Shown here one piece after another: positions 7,088 to 8,182 of a stretch of DNA of 8,182 bases. The notes beneath the pieces are model-generated. The model did no database searches and was not told where the DNA came from. It worked only from the letters and a program-made list of their open reading frames with translations. This DNA comes from Pseudomonadota bacterium (GTDB lineage: Bacteria > Myxococcota > Myxococcia > Myxococcales > Vulgatibacteraceae). How positions within the stretch are numbered: position 1 is the first letter of the stretch; the number at the start of each line of letters is the position of its first letter. The position numbers were made by a program, and so were the translations under genes. The stretch covers positions 1-8,182 of the forward strand of contig JAEZJH010000599.1 of assembly GCA_023436385.1 (NCBI GenBank). The letters run 5' to 3'.

Positions 7088-8182
7088 ATGGCCACTCCCA
7101 GGAAGCCGCGGTTCGTCGTCGGCATCGACCTCGGCACCACCAACTCCGCGCTCGCCGCCACCCCGTCGTCCGGCCAGGCCCCCATCGAGATCTTCCCGGT
7201 CGCCCAGCTGGTGGCGCCGGGCGAGGCGGCGGCGCTGCCGCTCCTCCCGTCCTCGGTCTACCTGCCGGCGGCGGGGGAGCTTCCCGCCGGCGCCACCCGG
7301 CTGCCCTGGGGCGACGAGCCCCCGTTCGTCGTCGGCGAGCTGGCGAAGCGCCAAGGGGCCAAGGTCCCGGGGCGCCTCGTCGCCTCGGCGAAGAGCTGGC
7401 TCTCCTTCGCCGGCGTCGATCGCACCGCGCCGATCCTGCCCTGGGGCGCGCCGGAGGAGGTGCCGAAGCTCTCGCCGATCGCCGCCTCGGCGCGGATCCT
7501 CGCCCACTTCCGGGCGGCCTGGGACGCCGCCCATCCCGAGGCGCCGCTGGCGGAGCAGGAGGTGATCCTCACCGTCCCCGCCTCGTTCGACGAGGTGGCC
7601 CGGGAGCTGACCGTCGCCGCCGCCAAGGAGGCTGGCCTCCCGCGGGTCCGCCTCCTCGAGGAGCCGCAGGCGGCGTTCTACGACTTCCTCCAGCAGCACC
7701 CGGGCGACCTCGCCCAGGCCCTCGCCGGCGCGCGCCTGGTGCTGGTGGTCGACGTCGGCGGCGGCACCACCGACCTCACCCTGGTCCGGGTCGACGCCCA
7801 GCCGTCGGGGCCGCCGCGGCTCACCCGCGTCGCCGTCGGCGAGCACCTGATGCTGGGCGGCGACAACATGGACGCCGCCCTCGCCCGGCACGTGGAGGCG
7901 AAGCTCGAGGGCGGTCCCGGCCGCCTCGACGCGGCGCAGTGGTCGGCGTTGGTCCAGGCCTGCCGGCTGGCCAAGGAGAACCTCCTGGCCGATCCGGCCC
8001 GGGCCCAGGAGGAGGCCACGGTCACCCTGGTCTCCCGGGGCGCGCGGCTGATCGGCGGGGCCAAGAGCTACCGGCTGGGGAGGGGCGAGGCGGAGGCGAT
8101 CCTCCTCGACGGCTTCCTCCCCAAGACCGGGCCCGACGAGGTCCCCGCCCGGACCCGGCGCGTCGCCTTCACCGAGCTGGGG
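7088..8182 (+). CDS. Hsp70-family (DnaK-like) chaperone ATPase, second of a tandem pair, C-terminus outside window
   Basis: The visible 365 residues cover most of an Hsp70-type ATPase domain. Phosphate-1 is IDLGTTN with D14, the catalytic lysine candidate is K102 in SAKSWL, E192 lies in LEEPQAA, and phosphate-2 is DVGGGTTD at 222-229. The protein is a paralogue of the preceding gene: by hand count about two thirds of residues are identical over the roughly 107-residue block around the catalytic lysine and LEEPQAA, dropping in the N-terminal loop and beyond phosphate-2. The ATG at 7088 follows the previous stop by only 3 nt. The nearest purine-rich sequence (GGAG, 7069-7072) is 15 nt upstream, so translation probably depends on coupling to the first Hsp70. 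The frame is open to the window edge, and the adenosine motif and C-terminal domain are not seen. It probably works with the first copy and the DUF2760 protein; whether it has a lid domain cannot be told. Confidence 0.93.
   Translation, partial: MATPRKPRFVVGIDLGTTNSALAATPSSGQAPIEIFPVAQLVAPGEAAALPLLPSSVYLPAAGELPAGATRLPWGDEPPFVVGELAKRQGAKVPGRLVASAKSWLSFAGVDRTAPILPWGAPEEVPKLSPIAASARILAHFRAAWDAAHPEAPLAEQEVILTVPASFDEVARELTVAAAKEAGLPRVRLLEEPQAAFYDFLQQHPGDLAQALAGARLVLVVDVGGGTTDLTLVRVDAQPSGPPRLTRVAVGEHLMLGGDNMDAALARHVEAKLEGGPGRLDAAQWSALVQACRLAKENLLADPARAQEEATVTLVSRGARLIGGAKSYRLGRGEAEAILLDGFLPKTGPDEVPARTRRVAFTELG

Noticed and set aside
5030..7891. Very long minus-strand open frame (953 codons) antisense to the Hsp70 genes
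   Set aside because: The translation is low-complexity (Arg, Gly, Asp, Val, Leu, His rich) with no domain. It arises because GC-rich codons of the real plus-strand genes rarely produce stop codons in the opposite strand.

Overview
The window is a very GC-rich, gene-dense bacterial chromosome segment with six protein genes, two of them cut by the window edges. Codon third positions are nearly all G or C, and most genes have a GGAGG-like ribosome binding site. The DUF2760 plus twin Hsp70 arrangement is one I associate with myxobacteria and other former Deltaproteobacteria. A myxococcal-type Gram-negative host is therefore my best guess; it is an inference, not a demonstration. No rRNA, tRNA, CRISPR array, insertion sequence or phage gene was found.

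Layout from left to right. Positions 1-904 (minus) hold the N-terminal 301 codons of a membrane acyl-CoA/acyl-lipid desaturase with all three histidine boxes. A 255-bp divergent spacer follows. Positions 1160-3019 (plus) encode an exported S9-family serine peptidase with a beta-propeller and a complete Ser-Asp-His triad. A strong GC hairpin at 3027-3052 separates it from two convergent minus-strand genes: an unrecognised cytoplasmic protein (3060-3635) and, upstream of that, a small lipoprotein with a beta-rich body (3735-4325). Two back-to-back hairpins lie between these two genes. A 354-bp divergent spacer carries a candidate promoter for the lipoprotein gene.

Positions 4680-8182 (plus) hold a tight operon: a DUF2760 protein with a hydrophobic N-terminus, an Hsp70-family protein overlapping it by 4 nt, and a second Hsp70-family paralogue starting 3 nt after the first one stops and running off the right edge. 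The two Hsp70s keep the ATPase motifs but differ from DnaK. The first has an enlarged nucleotide-binding domain and a short beta-type C-terminal domain, and it stops before any helical lid. This three-gene unit is the most interesting part of the window: it looks like a dedicated, possibly membrane-tethered chaperone module whose clients and co-chaperones are unknown. The family pairing itself is probably already present in databases, so any novelty lies in the function rather than the existence of the genes. The left half looks like ordinary housekeeping or accessory metabolism with no clear functional link to the chaperone cassette.
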